45,679 bases of DNA from Bacteroidia bacterium. GTDB lineage: Bacteria > Bacteroidota > Bacteroidia > UKL13-3. The DNA lies in the NCBI GenBank assembly GCA_018058135.1, contig JAGPCK010000001.1, forward strand, positions 124,617 to 170,295, given 5' to 3'. Numbering within the stretch: position 1 is the first letter of the stretch; the number at the start of each line of letters is the position of its first letter. The translations under genes were made by a program, and so were the position numbers. Under the pieces are notes generated by a model. It saw nothing but the letters and a program-made list of their open reading frames with translations, searched no databases and was not told where the DNA came from. Below, piece after piece: positions 43,203-45,679 of this stretch.

Positions 43203-43655
43203 TTATTTTTTGAGGTTTTGTCTTATCACCAACGCATTGTTATCTGGGTCACAAAAAAAGAAAAATAAATCAATGTATCCATCGTCTGATTTGTTTTCGA
43301 TAATGTACTCCGGTTGTTCATGTGCTTTTCCAACGGGTTGCACTGCTACTTTCTCCTCCAGAAAATGGCGCAGGGTAGCGTGTATATCTTTCACTATAAA
43401 ACTGGGCACTGTGCCGTTTTGCGCCATGACCGTGTAGGTTTGGTTGATGTCTTTGTATAAACCCAACGTAAATGCCCCCTCTGTTGAGGAAGGGGCATTC
43501 AGTTGCATGTATGATTCAGTGGCGTAATTACCACCTTTGTTAATGGTGTACTTACGGTCGGTTGTAAAGCCCAGTATTTTTTCATAAAAAGCCTGAGCAC
43601 GCAGCATGTCGCTCACTGATATTTTTACCACCAGTTGTTGTGCTGAAAAAGTCAT
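43203..43655 (-). CDS. VOC (glyoxalase/dioxygenase fold) protein
   Basis: The 150-residue protein has the two beta-alpha-beta units of the VOC fold: VVKISVSDMLRAQAFYEKILGF at 9-30 and a C-terminal FFFFCDPDNNALVIRQN-type strand. The metal ligands are not the full canonical set by eye, so enzymatic activity is uncertain. The DPDNN near the end resembles the DPDGN turn common in this family. It lies 31 bases before the VTT gene and 14 bases after the ferritin-like gene on the same strand. Function cannot be stated beyond fold. Confidence 0.78.
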   Translation of the reverse strand: MTFSAQQLVVKISVSDMLRAQAFYEKILGFTTDRKYTINKGGNYATESYMQLNAPSSTEGAFTLGLYKDINQTYTVMAQNGTVPSFIVKDIHATLRHFLEEKVAVQPVGKAHEQPEYIIENKSDDGYIDLFFFFCDPDNNALVIRQNLKK

Positions 43656-43669
43656 AGACTTAGTGTGAA

Positions 43670-44719
43670 TTATTCTGTTACAACATACTCAAAACTTGGC
43701 CCGGCCACATACCCGGGATGGGCAGGATCAGGAATGGCTAACAATTTTAAGGCATACAATCTCAATGAAAACATGATACCCATGGCGGTGTTTATTTCTG
43801 CAGGCTGTCCGTTAAACGTAGTGTGCAGGCAGTTTAACAACGAGGTGTAGTTGTAATTAAAAAAGCGGCTGTTGATGTAGGCCTGTGAATCTTTGGGGTA
43901 ATCGTCCATTTTAGGGTTGGGCCACATGTTGGGTATCTTATCCGGAGTAAACGGAATTTCAGGATCACCGAACGTGTACCCACCAGCCGGATTTTTTTGC
44001 AGGGTTTTGCCCACATAAATTTCCTGAAAGCGATAGTAGTGGGCCGGCTCGGTAGCATTGGCATCATCAGCGGGGTCAACAAACGGATCGGTGGTGGTTC
44101 CTTCGCCTTGGTCTATGATAATGTCAATAGCTTTAAAAGCGGTTGCTTCATCAACAATGTTAAACAACAAACTGGCCGGATAAAATTTTTCATACGTCAT
44201 TTGTTTTTCTATACTACCGGTAAAAATAGTACCACCATTCTTTTTTGCTGCTTCTTCTAAGGAGTGAATGGTGTTTTTTATCTGTGTATAAAATTGCCCG
44301 ATGGTTGTGCCTTCTTCTGTGGCATTGGAAGCTTTAATAATAATGGGACTTTCAGGTTCTTCAATAACCATAAACACATCGTGTACCAGCTCTTTTGAAA
44401 ACTTTTGCAGCGGCACAATTAATCCCGACTCTACACTGCCGGGTAGCGTGCCCGGGTAACGCGGAATAAAGCCAGGTTTGTTCAACACCGGACTGCCACC
44501 AATGGCATTAAGTATATTACAGGCTATAGAGAGGTGCAACATTTCTTCACCCAATACAGAGCCGATTAATTCAGAGATTTGATCGTTGCCTGTGTTGAAT
44601 AAAGTAAAGTTTGCTGTAAGGTAAGTGGGGATGGTAGCGTGCTCCAGCTCAATGGCCGTTTGCAAAGCGCTTTTAAGGTCATCCAGTGTTTCTATTGTTT
44701 TACTTTTAAGAAATATCAT
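43670..44719 (-). CDS. Ferritin-like protein, VioB/iminophenyl-pyruvate dimer synthase domain
   Basis: The 349-residue protein has the ferritin-like domain known from VioB-like proteins: TAIELEHATIPTYLTANFTL (Glu24, Glu26, His27) and GSVLGEEMLHLSIACNILNAIGGSP (Glu58, Glu59, His62). These are candidate metal ligands of a four-helix bundle. The rest carries FQEIYVGKTLQKNPAGGYTFGDPEIPF and ends in EYVVTE. In violacein and related pathways this domain catalyses oxidative coupling of amino-acid-derived imines; a stand-alone role here is unknown. The gene upstream, cut by the window edge, is 28 bases away and likely its partner. Confidence 0.82.
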   Translation of the reverse strand: MIFLKSKTIETLDDLKSALQTAIELEHATIPTYLTANFTLFNTGNDQISELIGSVLGEEMLHLSIACNILNAIGGSPVLNKPGFIPRYPGTLPGSVESGLIVPLQKFSKELVHDVFMVIEEPESPIIIKASNATEEGTTIGQFYTQIKNTIHSLEEAAKKNGGTIFTGSIEKQMTYEKFYPASLLFNIVDEATAFKAIDIIIDQGEGTTTDPFVDPADDANATEPAHYYRFQEIYVGKTLQKNPAGGYTFGDPEIPFTPDKIPNMWPNPKMDDYPKDSQAYINSRFFNYNYTSLLNCLHTTFNGQPAEINTAMGIMFSLRLYALKLLAIPDPAHPGYVAGPSFEYVVTE

Positions 44720-44747
44720 ACGTTAAATTTTAATGGTTAAGATGTGG

Positions 44748-45679
44748 TTACTTTTGGTCAATTACTTTTTGTAGGTAAGCTAAAATCACTTTCTTTTTAT
44801 AGGCAGAAAGATCTCGGGTAGCGGGCATGTAGTTGGAATCGTAAACATCTTTGCTAAATACCAGTTTCAGAATCTCTGCATTGCTGTCTACCACATTTTT
44901 ATCGGCCAGGTTAAATATACCTTTCGACATAAGCGGATACAGGTTGGCATATTGCTGCATAATGGGTTGTATAAAATTTTCCCAGTCTGGCTCAATTGCT
45001 AATGCAGGAGCTCCGTAAAACAATGCAGGTGGTCCTGAAAAAATAAGTATGCTGATGAAGTTGCTTTGATTGCACTGAGCAGAATAATTCTGGCTACTCA
45101 GGTTGTAGGATAATCCGTAAAGCTGCCCATCAATGTAACCTCTTGGATTTCCGGGATCAGCGGCTGTAAAGGAGTATTTGGCTCTGCCTGTATCTGTACA
45201 GGATATAGTTACTGTTCCATTGTTGGCAAAACTTGATATGGGTGGTGTACCTATAACGGGCCATGTGGGATTAGGTGGGGTGTTTAACATGGTCTGCGTT
45301 GCATCTTGTAGGATGATATCCTGGCTGTATAGTTTCCCTAAGTTGGTTACATAAAAGTCAACCTCACAGTTATCATCAGGGTTTAAGCGGAACACAAATT
45401 TATCTGCCCGAACATACAGCGCACTTTCTTGCATTACGGGGTTGTAAGTGGTGGTATTTTGAAGTGTAAATACATCGTTGGGTGTAGTAACTGCACTTAC
45501 AACTGCCAAGGGGTTTTGAAGTGCTGCACTCAACTGTTCATCGGAAAGTGGAAAGGTGCATATACCTGAAGTGCCCATATACCAATCAGGTGCGGCATAA
45601 TTTATATTACCCAAAATGGTGAAACCACTGCTTGTAGCAATGGCCAATTGTAAATCTCTGTTCTCCTGAACCGCGCCAC
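44748..45679 (-). CDS. Unknown protein, N-terminus cut by the right window edge
   Basis: The minus-strand frame stays open to the last base (reading AVQENRDLQLAIATS at the edge), so the TTG at 45647 is not its start and the gene continues beyond the window. At least 310 residues are present. The visible part is beta-rich with Asp/Asn-rich turns, and ends with DWENFIQPIMQQYANLYPLMS and DSNYMPATRDLSAYKKKVIL. That tail looks like a cytochrome-c-type fold without CXXCH, as I recall in genes beside ferritin-like/VioB proteins. It is followed closely by the ferritin-like gene. Function is not known. Confidence 0.6.
   Translation of the reverse strand, partial: GAVQENRDLQLAIATSSGFTILGNINYAAPDWYMGTSGICTFPLSDEQLSAALQNPLAVVSAVTTPNDVFTLQNTTTYNPVMQESALYVRADKFVFRLNPDDNCEVDFYVTNLGKLYSQDIILQDATQTMLNTPPNPTWPVIGTPPISSFANNGTVTISCTDTGRAKYSFTAADPGNPRGYIDGQLYGLSYNLSSQNYSAQCNQSNFISILIFSGPPALFYGAPALAIEPDWENFIQPIMQQYANLYPLMSKGIFNLADKNVVDSNAEILKLVFSKDVYDSNYMPATRDLSAYKKKVILAYLQKVIDQK

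Noticed and set aside
45645..45647. TTG as start of the last gene
   Set aside because: The same frame continues open to the window edge, so the gene is truncated at its 5' end and not started here.

Overview
The window looks like a chromosomal segment from a member of the phylum Bacteroidota, probably Chitinophagales or Sphingobacteriales-like. The evidence is two secreted proteins with C-terminal type IX secretion sorting domains (one type A, one type B/gliding-associated), a CHU-like gene style, little sign of Shine-Dalgarno sequences, and several upstream -7 boxes of the form TAnnTTTG. Two of those boxes have a well-spaced TTTG -33 element. No integrase, transposase, tRNA, rRNA or CRISPR array was seen.

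Region 1 (1-10027) is mostly nucleotide-sugar and envelope metabolism. A minus-strand operon wbpD-like > galE > rmlB runs off the left edge. Facing it are a KirBac-type potassium channel, then rpiB > meaB > an FMN reductase. A minus-strand pair follows (polysaccharide deacetylase-like and FemAB/GNAT-like), then gmd > fcl for GDP-L-fucose.

Region 2 (10135-21791) holds the cell-shape operon mreB > mreC > mreD > mrdA > rodA (minus), an orphan HPt protein, an outer-membrane barrel > waaA pair (minus), and wbpE-like > ugd > uxs (plus). The wbpD-like and wbpE-like genes belong to the same 3-amino-sugar uronate pathway although they lie 16 kb apart. ugd and uxs make UDP-glucuronate and then UDP-xylose.

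Region 3 (21884-25470) carries the two type IX cargo genes. A 22-nt perfect palindrome occurs twice, each time beside the last codons of a sorting domain. One copy is intact; the other looks like a decayed remnant.

Region 4 (25480-39553) is an accessory island, all on the minus strand and visibly more AT-rich in its middle. It has an SOS-type operon umuD > umuC > SRAP, two small unknown genes, a 1653-residue single-chain restriction-modification enzyme of the type ISP kind, an unrecognised SPFH-like plus membrane coiled-coil gene pair with its own near-perfect promoter, an outer-membrane barrel with a small beta-rich partner, and a P-loop ATPase of the Sll1717 kind. A pair of similar terminator-like repeats brackets the SPFH-like/membrane pair. 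This is the most likely place for an undescribed system.

Region 5 (39793-45679) returns to ordinary composition: a lipoprotein with one haem-c motif behind an unusual array of three AGGG-N4-CCCT dyads, an Omp85-type barrel, a VTT-domain membrane protein, a VOC protein, a VioB-like ferritin-fold protein, and a gene cut by the right edge. All functions are read from sequence motifs by eye; no database search was run.
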